Of a stretch of 64,000 nucleotides of DNA, positions 24,291 to 33,136 are shown in pieces. The notes beneath the pieces were generated by a model. The model did no database searches. It saw only the letters and a program-made list of their open reading frames with translations, and had not been told where the DNA came from. The stretch's first letter is position 1. Every line of letters starts with the position of its first letter. Source of the DNA: Pyxidicoccus caerfyrddinensis (GTDB lineage: Bacteria; Myxococcota; Myxococcia; Myxococcales; Myxococcaceae); assembly GCF_010894405.1 (NCBI RefSeq), contig NZ_JAAIYA010000001.1, positions 307,341 through 371,340 of the forward strand, read 5' to 3'. Made by a program: the position numbers and the translations under genes.

Positions 24291-26660
24291 CTACTGGCGC
24301 AGCATCTCGTGCGTGAACTTCGACTCGGCGCGCGTGTTCGCGTCGTAGTCGGGGTGGAAGTCGGGCTTGAGGTCGAAGTCCACGCGGAGGACCCTGCCGG
24401 TGAACCGGGCGTTCGACTTGTACTCCGGAGTGACGGCCGTCCCCTTGTCCCAGCCGACGTCGAAGGTCTCGTCCATTGAGTAGCCGACCGACACGGTGCG
24501 CGGAATGAAGGCCTGGGCCGCCAGGGCGTCGTCGACGAACAGGCGTCCGTTGCCCCCCGCGCCGTACGGCTCCGGGCCCGTCTTCTCGAACTCGTACCGC
24601 AGCTTGTGGTGCCCGGGTGTCAGGGGCGCGGTGGCGCGGATGAAGGTGTATTCGGGGCCGGGGAAGTTGTAGCAGAACACCGGCACGCCATCCTTCAGGT
24701 ACAGCGACCAGCCCGCAGAGCTTCCGCCCAGTGCGACGACGGGGCCGTTGACGTCGCCCGCGGGAACCTCGATTTCTGCCATCATCTCCCAGGAGCGGTT
24801 CTTCGTCTCGGGCCCGGCGAACTCCTGGATGCGCACGGCGCCCTCGTAGAAGGTCAGCCGCTCGCGCTGCTTGTAGAGCCCCTCCCGCCCGAGCGCGCGA
24901 ACCTGGAAGCGGTCGTCGAGCGGCAGCACCTGGTACTTCCCGGCCTCGGCCCACCACAGGCCCACCAGTTCGATGAGCTTCTTCACCAGCGGGTCGTTCA
25001 GGTTGGCCCTATCCCTGTCCTGCATCAGGTCATTGGACTCGGACGGGTCCTCGGCGAGGTTGTAGAGCTCCCAGTGGTCCGCGTCGAAGTCCCACCGCGC
25101 CTTGTTCTCCCACGGCTTGCGCCCGTGGTACGTCACGATCTTCCAGCCGTCGTGGTACAGCCCGCGGTTGCCCAGCATCTCGAAGTACTGGGTGGTGTGG
25201 TTCGACGGCGCCTTCGCATTGTTGAACGAGTAGTTCATCGGCACGCCCTCGATGGACTCCTGCTGCACGGAGTTGATGAACCGGGGCGCTTCGACGCCGA
25301 TGGCCTCCAGGATGGTGGGCACGATGTCGGTGACGTGGTGGTACTGCGTCCGCAGCTCACCCCGGGCCTCGATTCCACGGGGCCAGTGGACGATGAGCGG
25401 GTTCCGCACGCCGCCGAAGTGCGTGTACTGCTTGCAGAGCTTGAACGGGGCATTGCCCGCGAGCGCCCAGCCCACCGGGTAGTGGTTGTACGAGCCGGGC
25501 TGGCCGAACTTGTCGAGCCGGGCCAGGTTCTGCTGCACCGACTCCGGGACGTTGTTGGCCACGCTCTGCTCGTTGAACAGGCCCGTCAGCGTCCCCTCCC
25601 CCGAGGATCCGTTGTCGCCGATGAACACGAAGACGAGCGTGTTGTCCAACTGACCCGTGCGCTCCAGGAACTCCACGAGCCGGCCAAGCTGCGCATCGGC
25701 GTGCTCGATGAAGCCGGCGTAGAGCTCCGCCATCCGGGCGAACAGGCGCTTTTCGTCGGCGGAGAGCGTGTCCCACTTCTGGACGCCCTCGAGCATGGGA
25801 GCGAGCTGCGTGTGCTCGGGCACGATGCCCAGCTGCTTCTGGCGGGCGAGCACCTGCTCCCGGTAGGCGTCCCACCCCATGTCGAACCTGCCCTTGTACT
25901 TGTCGGCCCACTCGGGCGCGACGTGGTGGGGCGCGTGCGCGCAGCCCAGGGCCAGCCACGTCAGCCACGGCCGCGTGGGGTCCGCCGAGGTGTGCTGGGA
26001 GATCCAGCTGATGCTCCTGTCCACGAGGTCCTCGGACAGGTGGTAGCCCTGCTCCGGGGTGCGCGGAGCGTCGACGGCCTCGCGGTCGAGGAACAGCTTG
26101 GGCTCCCACTGGTCGCAGTCTCCGCCCAGGAAGCCGTAGAACCGGTCGAAGCCGAAGACGGAGCCGGTGGGCCAGCGGTCATAGGGGCCGGCAATCGTCG
26201 TCTCCTCCGACGGCGTGTTGTGCCACTTGCCGATGCAGAAGCTGGTGTACCCGTGCTGGTGCAGCATGGCGGGGATGCCCGCCTTGTTCTGCGGCTGACG
26301 CCCGTTGTAGCCAGGGAAGCCCGTCGCCAGCTCGGTGATGTTGGCCATGCCCACCGAGTGGTGGTTGCGGCCGGTGACCAGGCACGAGCGCGTGGGAGGG
26401 CAGAGCGCCGTGGTGGTGAAGTGGGTGTACCGAAGCCCCTGCTGCGCCAGGCGCATCATGTTGGGCGTGCGAATCAACCCACCGAACGGCTCGCACCAGC
26501 CGAACCCGACATCGTCCAGGATGACGTAGAGGACGTTGGGCGCGTCCTTCGGGGCCTTCGGTGGAACCGGGAACGCCGGCTCGGAGTCCTCCCACGTCCT
26601 GCCAATCCGCCCCGGAAACCGGTCACCTTCGCGGTACGTCTTCAGCTTGTCGTCACCCAT
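24291..26660 (-). CDS. Arylsulfatase, type I, second paralog (789 aa)
   Basis: Close in plan to its downstream neighbour: sulfatase core with YVILDDVGFGWCEPFGG, signature CPPTRSCLVTGR (Cys87, formylglycine site) and FIGDNGSSGEG, then a C-terminal beta-sandwich ending with SKFTHEMLRQ. The two are separated by 176 bp and share gene order and architecture, so tandem duplication is likely, though divergence is considerable. The ATG at 26660 (MGDDKLKTYREG) has GGGGAGG upstream; longer in-frame starts give a non-conserved extension that would overlap the divergent gene. No signal peptide. Substrate unknown. Confidence 0.95.
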   Translation of the reverse strand: MGDDKLKTYREGDRFPGRIGRTWEDSEPAFPVPPKAPKDAPNVLYVILDDVGFGWCEPFGGLIRTPNMMRLAQQGLRYTHFTTTALCPPTRSCLVTGRNHHSVGMANITELATGFPGYNGRQPQNKAGIPAMLHQHGYTSFCIGKWHNTPSEETTIAGPYDRWPTGSVFGFDRFYGFLGGDCDQWEPKLFLDREAVDAPRTPEQGYHLSEDLVDRSISWISQHTSADPTRPWLTWLALGCAHAPHHVAPEWADKYKGRFDMGWDAYREQVLARQKQLGIVPEHTQLAPMLEGVQKWDTLSADEKRLFARMAELYAGFIEHADAQLGRLVEFLERTGQLDNTLVFVFIGDNGSSGEGTLTGLFNEQSVANNVPESVQQNLARLDKFGQPGSYNHYPVGWALAGNAPFKLCKQYTHFGGVRNPLIVHWPRGIEARGELRTQYHHVTDIVPTILEAIGVEAPRFINSVQQESIEGVPMNYSFNNAKAPSNHTTQYFEMLGNRGLYHDGWKIVTYHGRKPWENKARWDFDADHWELYNLAEDPSESNDLMQDRDRANLNDPLVKKLIELVGLWWAEAGKYQVLPLDDRFQVRALGREGLYKQRERLTFYEGAVRIQEFAGPETKNRSWEMMAEIEVPAGDVNGPVVALGGSSAGWSLYLKDGVPVFCYNFPGPEYTFIRATAPLTPGHHKLRYEFEKTGPEPYGAGGNGRLFVDDALAAQAFIPRTVSVGYSMDETFDVGWDKGTAVTPEYKSNARFTGRVLRVDFDLKPDFHPDYDANTRAESKFTHEMLRQ

Positions 26661-26847
26661 GGATTGACGGCCTCCCCGGACGGAAGCTGGTGCGACTCGC
26701 GTCCGGGGCAAGCAGCCCTCCCGGGCGGGGCTGACCGTCTTCCGCACCCGGATTGCACGCAGACGGGCGTCACGACCTCCCGTCCGCCCGCTTCTCCCCT
26801 TCGCCTCCTGGCCCCTCCAGCTTTGGACGATTCCCGAGGAGGGAGAC

Positions 26848-28401
26848 ATGGCGAAGAAGCAACCGAACATCCTCATCATCTGGGGTGACGACATCGGCTG
26901 GTTCAACCCGAGCTGCTACCACCAGGGGGCGATGGGCTACCGCACCCCGAACATCGACCGCGTCGCCGCCGAGGGCGCGCGGTTCACCGATTGGTATGGG
27001 CAACAGAGTTGCACGGCGGGGCGCGCCGCGTTCATCACCGGCCAGTCCCCCATCCGCACCGGCCTCACCAAGGTGGGACTCCCCGGCGCGAAGCTCGGCC
27101 TGCAGCCCGAGGACCCGACCATCGCCGACCTGCTCAAGCCCCTGGGCTATGCCACCGGGCAGTTCGGAAAGAACCACCTCGGCGACCGCGACGAGTTCCT
27201 GCCCACCCTGCACGGCTTCGACGAGTTCTTCGGCAACCTGTACCACCTCAACGCCGAGGAGGAGCCGGAGAACGTGGACTACCCCAAGGACCCCAACTTC
27301 CGGAAGCGCTTCGGTCCGCGCGGGGTGCTGCATTGCCACGCCAACCCCGACGGCACGCAGCGAATCGAGGACACCGGTCCGCTCACGAAGAAGCGGATGG
27401 AGACGGTGGATGACGAGTTCCTGTCCGCGTGCACCGACTTCATCGAACGCTCCAACGCCTCGGGCAAGCCCTTCTTCGTCTGGTTCAACTCCACCCGCAT
27501 GCACGTCTTCACGCACCTGCGGAAGGAGTCGCAGGGGGTAACGGGCCTCGGGCTGTACCCGGACGGCATGGTCGAACACGACGGCCACGTCGGCCGGCTG
27601 CTCGCGAAGCTCGATGAGCTGGGAATCACCCAGGACACCATCGTGATGTATTCGACGGACAACGGCGCCGAGGTGATGAGCTGGCCCGACGGCGGCAGCA
27701 CGCCCTTCCGCGGCGAGAAGGACACCAACTGGGAGGGCGGCTGGCGCGTGCCGTGCGCCATCCGCTGGCCGGGCGTCATCGAGCCGGGAACCCTCTCCAA
27801 CGAGATGTTCTCGCACACCGACATGCTGCCCACGCTGCTCGCGGCCGCCGGCGAGCCCGACATCGTCGAGAAGCTCAAGCGGGGCCACACGGCCGGCAAG
27901 AAGAGGTTCCAGGTCCACATCGACGGCTACAACCTGCTGCCCTTCCTCAAGGGCGAGGTGAAGGAGAACCCGCGCCGCGCCTTCTTCTATTGGAGCGATG
28001 ACGGCGACCTGATGGCCCTGCGCTTCGGCAACTGGAAGGTCCACTTCATGGAGCAGCGCGCCCACGGCCTGGGGGTATGGAGGGAGAAGCTCGTGGAGTA
28101 CCGCATCCCGAAGCTCTTCAACCTCCGGAGCGACCCCTTCGAGCGGGCCGACAGCGACGCGTCGATGTACTACGACCAGTGGTTCGCGGAGCGCGGCTTC
28201 ATCCTGGTCCCCGCGCAGGCCGCCGTCGGCCAGTTCCTGAAGACCTTCGAGCAGTTCCCTCCCCGTCAGCGGCCCGCGAGCTTCAGCATCGACCAGGCGC
28301 TGGAGAAGGCACGGGAGAAGCAGAATGTGCTGACCGGCTCGGTCCCGCCTCCCGAGGAAGAAGGGGTGGCACCGGGCGAAGAGCAGCCCGCGGTCCACTG
28401 A
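26848..28401 (+). CDS. Sulfatase with CxAxR signature (517 aa)
   Basis: A shorter type I sulfatase lacking the extra C-terminal sandwich of the two neighbours. It starts NILIIWGDDIGWFNPSCY (metal Asp pair), has the modification motif SCTAGRAAFITGQ (Cys55) in which Ala replaces the usual Pro (C-x-A-x-R, an accepted variant), STDNGAE near 270 and FRGEKDTNWEGGWRVP. The C-terminal tail (about 490-517) is acidic and Pro-rich. GGAGG precedes the ATG. It is divergent from the second sulfatase across 187 bp, a likely shared control region, and precedes an outer-membrane barrel gene by 100 bp. Confidence 0.95.
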   Translation: MAKKQPNILIIWGDDIGWFNPSCYHQGAMGYRTPNIDRVAAEGARFTDWYGQQSCTAGRAAFITGQSPIRTGLTKVGLPGAKLGLQPEDPTIADLLKPLGYATGQFGKNHLGDRDEFLPTLHGFDEFFGNLYHLNAEEEPENVDYPKDPNFRKRFGPRGVLHCHANPDGTQRIEDTGPLTKKRMETVDDEFLSACTDFIERSNASGKPFFVWFNSTRMHVFTHLRKESQGVTGLGLYPDGMVEHDGHVGRLLAKLDELGITQDTIVMYSTDNGAEVMSWPDGGSTPFRGEKDTNWEGGWRVPCAIRWPGVIEPGTLSNEMFSHTDMLPTLLAAAGEPDIVEKLKRGHTAGKKRFQVHIDGYNLLPFLKGEVKENPRRAFFYWSDDGDLMALRFGNWKVHFMEQRAHGLGVWREKLVEYRIPKLFNLRSDPFERADSDASMYYDQWFAERGFILVPAQAAVGQFLKTFEQFPPRQRPASFSIDQALEKAREKQNVLTGSVPPPEEEGVAPGEEQPAVH

Positions 28402-28501
28402 CAGCGGCCCCCGAGGGCAGGACGGAGGTGCGGGGCGTGACGAACGGCACCGCTCCCCGTCCAGTGGCCACCGTGGAAAGGCCCTCCCACGTTGGAAGCC
28501 C

Positions 28502-29569
28502 ATGAAACCGACGACCGTGGGGCTGCTCCTGCTGCTGAGCGCGGCACTTCCTGAAAACGCGTCCGCCGCTGAAAGCAACACCGTTGCTGAAGCGCCCGAG
28601 TGCCATACCGCTGCTGACACACGGAAGCTGGGCGGACACACCTTCCAGTTCCCCATCCTCCAGCAGAGCGCCTTCGTGACCACGAACGTGGGCCTCCGGG
28701 AGGGCATCGCTCGCTACGACGTGCCGGACCTGCCCATCGGCAGGGCGGGCCAGACGGACGTGCTGCTGACGGGTGTCCAGCAGACGCTGGACCTGGGCTT
28801 CGCCCTCACGGACTGGCTGGGCGTGGCGGGCTTCGCGCGAGGCACCCTCATCACCGGTGCGAACGCGCGCTCCCTGCTGGTGGACGGCGCGTCGGTGGAG
28901 CTGATCGGCCAGGCGGGCGCCATCGTGCGCGTGTGGCGCAACGAGAGCAGCGGGACGCAGGTCTCCGTGCGCGGCAACTTCGGCTACCAGAACGGCAAGG
29001 AGGTCACCATCCTCCCGCTCGCCACCAGCATCCTGAACTCGCCGGGGCTGACGCTCGAGGAGCTGATCCTGGGCAATCTGGGCCGGTTCCTCCTCGTGCC
29101 CGCAACGGAGACCTCGGTGAACGGCGGCGCGTACCTGGCCCAGGCCTTCGGCCGGATGTTCTCACTCCAGGCCTCCGCGAATGGCGAGTACGCGTGGCGA
29201 GAGCGGAATCCCTTCGACTCGGATCTCGGCGACCGCCTCACCCAGAAGACCCACGCGGCGCGCGTCAACCTCGGGGCCGCGCTCACCGCGGACTTCGCGC
29301 CCCACGGAGTCCCCGTGGCCATCATGGGTGAGTACCTGTTCACCACCGGCCAGGAGAGCGAGGCGCGCCTGCCCGACAGGACCTTGAAGTCGAGCACCGT
29401 CGCGCTCGGCGTCTACTACTCCGGCCGGCCCAACCTGCAGGTCGGCCTGGGCGCCGTGACGACCCTGAATGCCGCTCCCCGCATCGGAACCGACGGGGAT
29501 GGCAACCCGGTCGAGTCCGGCACGCCCACGCTCAGCTACGGCCAGTTCATCCTCCGCTACATCTGGTGA
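28502..29569 (+). CDS. Outer-membrane beta-barrel protein (355 aa)
   Basis: A Sec signal peptide (MKPTTVGLLLLLSAALPENASA, cut near 23) leads into a Gly/aromatic-rich body of alternating strands (VSVRGNFGYQNG, ALGVYYSGRPNLQVGLGAV) that ends in the aromatic strand FILRYIW, as expected for an outer-membrane barrel. No specific family could be named. It follows the third sulfatase by 100 bp on the same strand, so a role in passage or sensing of sulfated substrates is a reasonable but unproven guess. Confidence 0.75.
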   Translation: MKPTTVGLLLLLSAALPENASAAESNTVAEAPECHTAADTRKLGGHTFQFPILQQSAFVTTNVGLREGIARYDVPDLPIGRAGQTDVLLTGVQQTLDLGFALTDWLGVAGFARGTLITGANARSLLVDGASVELIGQAGAIVRVWRNESSGTQVSVRGNFGYQNGKEVTILPLATSILNSPGLTLEELILGNLGRFLLVPATETSVNGGAYLAQAFGRMFSLQASANGEYAWRERNPFDSDLGDRLTQKTHAARVNLGAALTADFAPHGVPVAIMGEYLFTTGQESEARLPDRTLKSSTVALGVYYSGRPNLQVGLGAVTTLNAAPRIGTDGDGNPVESGTPTLSYGQFILRYIW

Positions 29570-29949
29570 GGGCGGAGACGCATTCTCGCAGGCGCCTGAA
29601 ACGACCTGGCTGGAGCCGGGCCTGGTGGCCGTGGCCGGGCCCGGGGAGTGCGCGCGCGGGTAGACCCCCTGCCGCCAGAGGAGCGCACTCCGCCGAGGCC
29701 CCCCAGGCCCCACCCGTGGCAGGTGGTGCTGCGCGACCTGGAGGTCCGGGACGCACGCGAGCTGGCCTTCGGCACCACGCGCCATGTCGGGCCCGCGCAC
29801 GCCCGGGGACACCCACGTCCAGCTCGGGGATGCGCGGCACTGGTACGAGGAGCGACTGGCGAAGCCGTCACCCTGAAGCACCCTGCCCTCGTTGCCCGAG
29901 CATCACGCCGAGCAACATGGCTCCGACGTGGCGCTCGTGAGCTGCGAGG
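29570..29949. other. 380-bp gap with possible frameshifted gene debris
   Basis: No intact gene. On the plus strand two frames look coding-like in succession: PWQVVLRDLEVRDAREL near 29720-29770, then TPGDTHVQLGDARHWYEERL ending at a stop near 29876. Joined, they resemble the tail of a decayed gene with a frameshift near 29790. No family was recognised and no start is visible, so I do not annotate a CDS. Confidence 0.3.
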
Positions 29950-30705
29950 TCAAGGCGCTGAGCGCCCGCCGATCTCCGGGAAGCGCTCGTAGGCCCGTTT
30001 GAGCGCGTCCAGGTGGGCGGGGTTGTCCAGGTCGAGCGGCGCGTCCGTGAGTTGCACAACCCAGCCACCCGACGGCGTTCCACGCGCCCGCGTGAGCAGA
30101 TCCGCGTCGCGCGAGGGGTCCGGGAACCCGATAGCCTGCGCGGCAGCAGCAGACCAGTAGTTCAGCCACCCGAGGTAATAGGGAATCTCGGGCGAGCGGA
30201 TGTGCTCGAAGAGCTTCAGGGCGGGCAAACCACGGGGTGGGGACGGCGGCCCTTCCAGCGTGGGAGCTATCTGCTCCGCGATGTTCCCCGAAGCGCCGTC
30301 CGGCGTCGCATGCCCCCAGAACGCGCGTGCGCCCTCTGCCACTGCTTCAAGCACATCCGCCGCTGCCGTGATAACGGCCGCGTCCAGTGGCAACTTCGCA
30401 TGGACTTGGAGTTGTGGCCGCCCGCCTGGGCTCACATACGCGGATCGGTGGCGCCCGGAAATCATCACGGGGTAACGCTCATCGTTGTTACATACCATCG
30501 GAAACTCGCCGCGCGTTGCTTCCTCAGTCAACCACGCATCGCGCTGTGGCAACGCGGCAAGCCGTCGCCTCTCGGTGACTCTCCACTCCAGGCGCAAGCC
30601 GGGGAGCGCCTTTTCCATCCCATGGACGGCAGCGAGTGTGCGGTTGTCGTCACCCAGAAGCGCAGGCGCATAGACGTTGAGAATGAGGGGGCTTCGCGCG
30701 GTCAT
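29950..30705 (-). CDS. DUF5953-family protein, putative Sit-locus partner (251 aa)
   Basis: A soluble protein beginning MTARSPLILNVYAPALLGDDNR, with LPQRDAWL, PMVCNNDERYPVMISGR and LGWLNYWS motifs, which I associate with the myxobacterial DUF5953 family found beside sit toxin genes. Its ATG overlaps the stop of the sitA-like gene (ATGA), so the two were co-translated; that position is where the immunity gene (sitI) lies in sit operons. Immunity function is therefore inferred from position only. No signal peptide or membrane helix. Because the upstream toxin is broken, this may be an orphan immunity gene. An ATG three codons upstream is also possible. Confidence 0.7.
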   Translation of the reverse strand: MTARSPLILNVYAPALLGDDNRTLAAVHGMEKALPGLRLEWRVTERRRLAALPQRDAWLTEEATRGEFPMVCNNDERYPVMISGRHRSAYVSPGGRPQLQVHAKLPLDAAVITAAADVLEAVAEGARAFWGHATPDGASGNIAEQIAPTLEGPPSPPRGLPALKLFEHIRSPEIPYYLGWLNYWSAAAAQAIGFPDPSRDADLLTRARGTPSGGWVVQLTDAPLDLDNPAHLDALKRAYERFPEIGGRSAP

Positions 30706-31368
30706 CGTTTGCATCCCGTTACGACGAATACGTCCATGCCGGGAAAACGGTTGGGCGGAAACCTATCGGCGCATTCGTTGTGCGGGACATCTTCGCCCGC
30801 GTGCCGCACTGCGATGGGCTCGCACGACGGACGGCGCGGCTTGGTTTCTGGCGGTGGGGGGAAGATGTCTCCGGTGCTCGACCCCTTTGGCTTAGGCGCT
30901 TGGTTCGCTAATGGTTCCTTAGCGGGCCGCGTTTGCGCCTTGGACTTCGCGCGCTCGCGGGATGCGTTCCGTTGATAAGCATCGATCCCCTCTTGGATGG
31001 CGGCTGCCGCCACCACCGCGCCAACAACAATCACTGCCCCGACGATGATCTCGGGTGCCGCAAAGACACAGAGGGCCACGACTGCGGGAGCGGCTGCATC
31101 CGCGTAGGCGACAGCGCATCTTCCGGTAACATCCCGAAACCTGACCCTGTCGCGATCGAGAGCGTGAAAGCACCTCTCCGCCAGGATAGGCCATTCGTTG
31201 GAGGCTTCTCGCACCACGCAATGCCCGTCATCCGTCCAGGGGTACAGCGCCCCACGCTGAAGATTGGCGAGTCTCGGGGCTCGGGGCCTCCGGCTCTCCC
31301 GGACTCGGCTCCATGGTTGCGCAGGCCGAGAGTAGAAGCAGGAGCGCGATGCAAGTTCGGTGAAGCAT
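30702..31368 (-). pseudogene. SitA5-type polymorphic toxin lipoprotein, frameshifted and truncated
   Basis: SitA proteins are lipoprotein toxins passed between kin cells by outer-membrane exchange in myxobacteria. Here the lipoprotein start (ATG 31368, MLHRTCIALLLLLSAC, lipidated Cys16) is in one frame, while the conserved body (LANLQRGALYPWTDDGHCVV, the hydrophobic APEIIVGAVIVVGAVVAAAA, and HNECADRFPPNRFPG) is in another. The shift falls in a run with two CCCC tracts near 31275-31290; one extra base explains it. At the 3' end the frame stops just after FPGMDVFV, where I recall family members continuing into the toxic domain, so the C-terminus appears lost. It could also be a sequencing error in a C-tract. 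Overlaps the DUF5953 start by 4 bases. Confidence 0.65.
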
Positions 31369-31434
31369 GGACACGTCTTTTCAATCAAGCGGGGCGGCGG
31401 GTCAAGGCTAGCCCTCGACGGGGACGGCGAACAC

Positions 31435-31719
31435 TTACTCATTCCTCTCATCGGCGAACAGCAGCCGCGTCAGCGCTACGTCATCGTCCAACTCTGGTGG
31501 CAGCGGCCACGTCAGCTTCGCCACCCGAACCCGGCCCAGGTAGCCACTCACCGTGCCCGGCGACACCGAGAGGCTGCGCGCTATCGCCCGCCGACCCAGC
31601 CCCATCTCCAGGTGCAGCCTCAAAATCTCTCTCAGCTTCCGCATGGACAGTCTCTCTGCCGCCACCGCCGCCTCCGTTTCGGGAGGCGGCGTGGTCGGCG
31701 CTCTGTCCAGCGTCGTCAA
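31435..31719 (-). pseudogene. IstA transposase N-terminal fragment (94 codons)
   Basis: The frame encodes the helix-turn-helix region of IS21-family IstA: MRKLREILRLHLEMGLGRR followed by AIARSLSVSPGTVSGYL and LTWPLPPELDDDVALTRLLF. A stop comes right after ADERNE, where intact transposases run on for about 400 residues with the DDE catalytic domain. With only the DNA-binding part left, it cannot transpose but might still bind the adjacent repeats. Confidence 0.7.
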
Positions 31720-31780
31720 CGTTCCGGCCGGGCCTTCAGTCCGCGCGGGCCTCCACGCTGCTCAGGCCTTGTGCTTCAAC

Positions 31781-31883
31781 CTGCTACAGGTGTTCGCCTC
31801 GGTCCGGAATCGGTGTTCGGCTTGTCCCGGAATGGGTGATCGGCTTGCTCCGGAATCGGTGATCGAGATCGTCCGGAGCACAC
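31781..31883. repeat. 23-bp periodic repeats at an IS21-type end
   Basis: The core CCGGAATCGGTG recurs at 31804, 31827 (CCGGAATGGGTG), 31850 and, cut short, 31873 (CCGGAGCACA), exactly 23 bp apart. A degenerate copy with GGTGTTCG lies at 31789. Multiple subterminal repeats of this size are typical of IS21-family ends and are read as transposase binding sites. Confidence 0.65.
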
Positions 31884-31932
31884 ATCCAACCGTCTCCAGG
31901 GTGAACGGACCGCCACCCCAACTGCCCCAGCC

Positions 31933-32028
31933 TGCGATCCGCCTGGCAGCCCCTGGTGCGATCCGTCTGGCCGACCCCGCTACGAACAGCTTGGGTGACC
32001 CGACTGCGATCCACTACCCCGGCCCGCT
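31933..32028. repeat. 24-bp periodic repeats, a second family
   Basis: TGCGATCCGCCTGG at 31933 recurs as TGCGATCCGTCTGG at 31957, degenerate TACGAACAGCTTGG at 31981 and TGCGATCC at 32005, each 24 bp apart. The core differs from the 23-bp family next to it. It may be the end of another IS21-like element or an operator array before the nuclease gene at 32161. Confidence 0.45.
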
Positions 32029-32160
32029 ACACGGCGGCGCCGCCGTCCGACCGGGGCCACCGAGGGAGACCCAATCGTTGCGTTCTGATTCTCATTTTCT
32101 TGGTACTTGAGTCCGCAAAACCAGCGAAGCTTGTAAAGCAGCTCTTGAGGGAGGACGCAC

Positions 32161-32928
32161 ATGAACAAGCTGTCGGTCACGGTGGTTGTGGGCCTGCTGC
32201 TCGGCGGTTGCGGCGTCACATCCGACCTTGGAGGCGAAGGCGCCGTCAGTCAGATGGAGCAGGACTTCGGCGGCCCGAGCGGCCTCCTGGACTTCTTCGA
32301 GAGCCACTCGGAGGAGGAGATCCGGGAGGCGATGACGCAGTATGGCGTGGGGTACGTCGTCCACGGGAACGTCAACGAAGCGCTCATCAGCGACTGCCCG
32401 AAGTACTTCCCGTCGAGCGACCGGAACATCTGGCACACCTTCGATGGCGAGTACTACTTCATCGACAGCGCAGGTCGTCCGAATCGGGCGTACAAATACC
32501 TGCCGAAGATCATCGCCGCGCCGCGCGTCGACTCCTGTCAGACGAACGTGGGGCAGTGGGGCGACGCGGAGAACCCCAGCAACGACTATGACGGGGGACA
32601 CCTCATCGGCTCGCAGCTCGGGGGCTGGGGCTCCCGTGCGAACCTGGTGCCCCAGGATGCCAACTTCAACCGTGGCAACTGGGCTCAGCTCGAGAACAAG
32701 ATGGCCACGTGCGGGGGCCTGCCGAGCGGCCGGCTGCGCTACTACATCGGTGCGAACTACCCGAACTCCACCGCGCTCATCCCCAACAACATGACGATGG
32801 AAATCACGAACCAGTCCACGGGGAGCGCCGTGTCCATGTCCTTCTCGAACGTGGACTCCGGCGGCTCGAACGGCACGAACGAGCGGACCCGTGGCGTCAA
32901 CTGGCTGTCCAGCCAGGGCTGTAACTGA
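32161..32928 (+). CDS. Secreted DNA/RNA non-specific endonuclease lipoprotein (255 aa)
   Basis: A lipoprotein signal (MNKLSVTVVVGLLLGGC, Cys17) precedes a beta-beta-alpha-metal nuclease of the EndA/NucA family. The active-site stretch is YDGGHLIGSQLGG with catalytic His147, then NLVPQDANFNRGNWAQLE, which supplies the metal-binding Asn and the NR-W-E helix; the usual DRGH is DGGH here. It should degrade extracellular nucleic acid or act in the envelope. GAGGGAGG lies 6-10 bases before the ATG. It directly follows repeat debris of IS elements and a broken toxin locus, so it may have come in as cargo. A perfect hairpin follows the gene. Confidence 0.9.
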   Translation: MNKLSVTVVVGLLLGGCGVTSDLGGEGAVSQMEQDFGGPSGLLDFFESHSEEEIREAMTQYGVGYVVHGNVNEALISDCPKYFPSSDRNIWHTFDGEYYFIDSAGRPNRAYKYLPKIIAAPRVDSCQTNVGQWGDAENPSNDYDGGHLIGSQLGGWGSRANLVPQDANFNRGNWAQLENKMATCGGLPSGRLRYYIGANYPNSTALIPNNMTMEITNQSTGSAVSMSFSNVDSGGSNGTNERTRGVNWLSSQGCN

Positions 32929-32950
32929 GGAGGAGCCGGCGCCCGGCGGT

Positions 32951-32972
32951 CGGGCTCCCGCACAGGAGCCCG
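32951..32972 (+). terminator. Hairpin after the nuclease gene
   Basis: CGGGCTCC and GGAGCCCG form a perfect 8-bp stem around CGCACA, 23 bases after the stop at 32928. GC-rich and without a T-run; a terminator-like element. Confidence 0.45.
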
Positions 32973-33136
32973 GCAGCAGGCGCCAGCGGTTGAAGCACCG
33001 CTGCCCCACGGACAGAGGCCGTCGTCCACTTCCAGTGCGCGCCCCCGCCCGCGAGGGCCAGTGCCTTCGTCCTCCGGCGCGTCCAGGTTGCCTCCGGCGG
33101 AGCGCGTCCACCGACGCCTCGCCGAGGAACCAGGCC

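Larger units (their letters stand above)
31435..31883 (-). mobile_element. IS21-family element remnant (left end and start of istA)
   Basis: The segment holds a terminal block of 23-bp repeats ending in a TGTGCTCCGGA-type tip (minus strand, near 31882), a short leader and the first 94 codons of an IstA transposase. The DDE domain, the istB helper gene and the right end are missing; sequence after 31435 is the upstream part of the sitA-like gene. So this is a truncated, immobile copy. Confidence 0.65.

Noticed and set aside
30013-30975. Plus-strand frame of 320 codons opposite the DUF5953/sitA-like genes
   Set aside because: No motifs, low-complexity composition, and it overlaps better supported minus-strand coding sequence with an ATGA junction.
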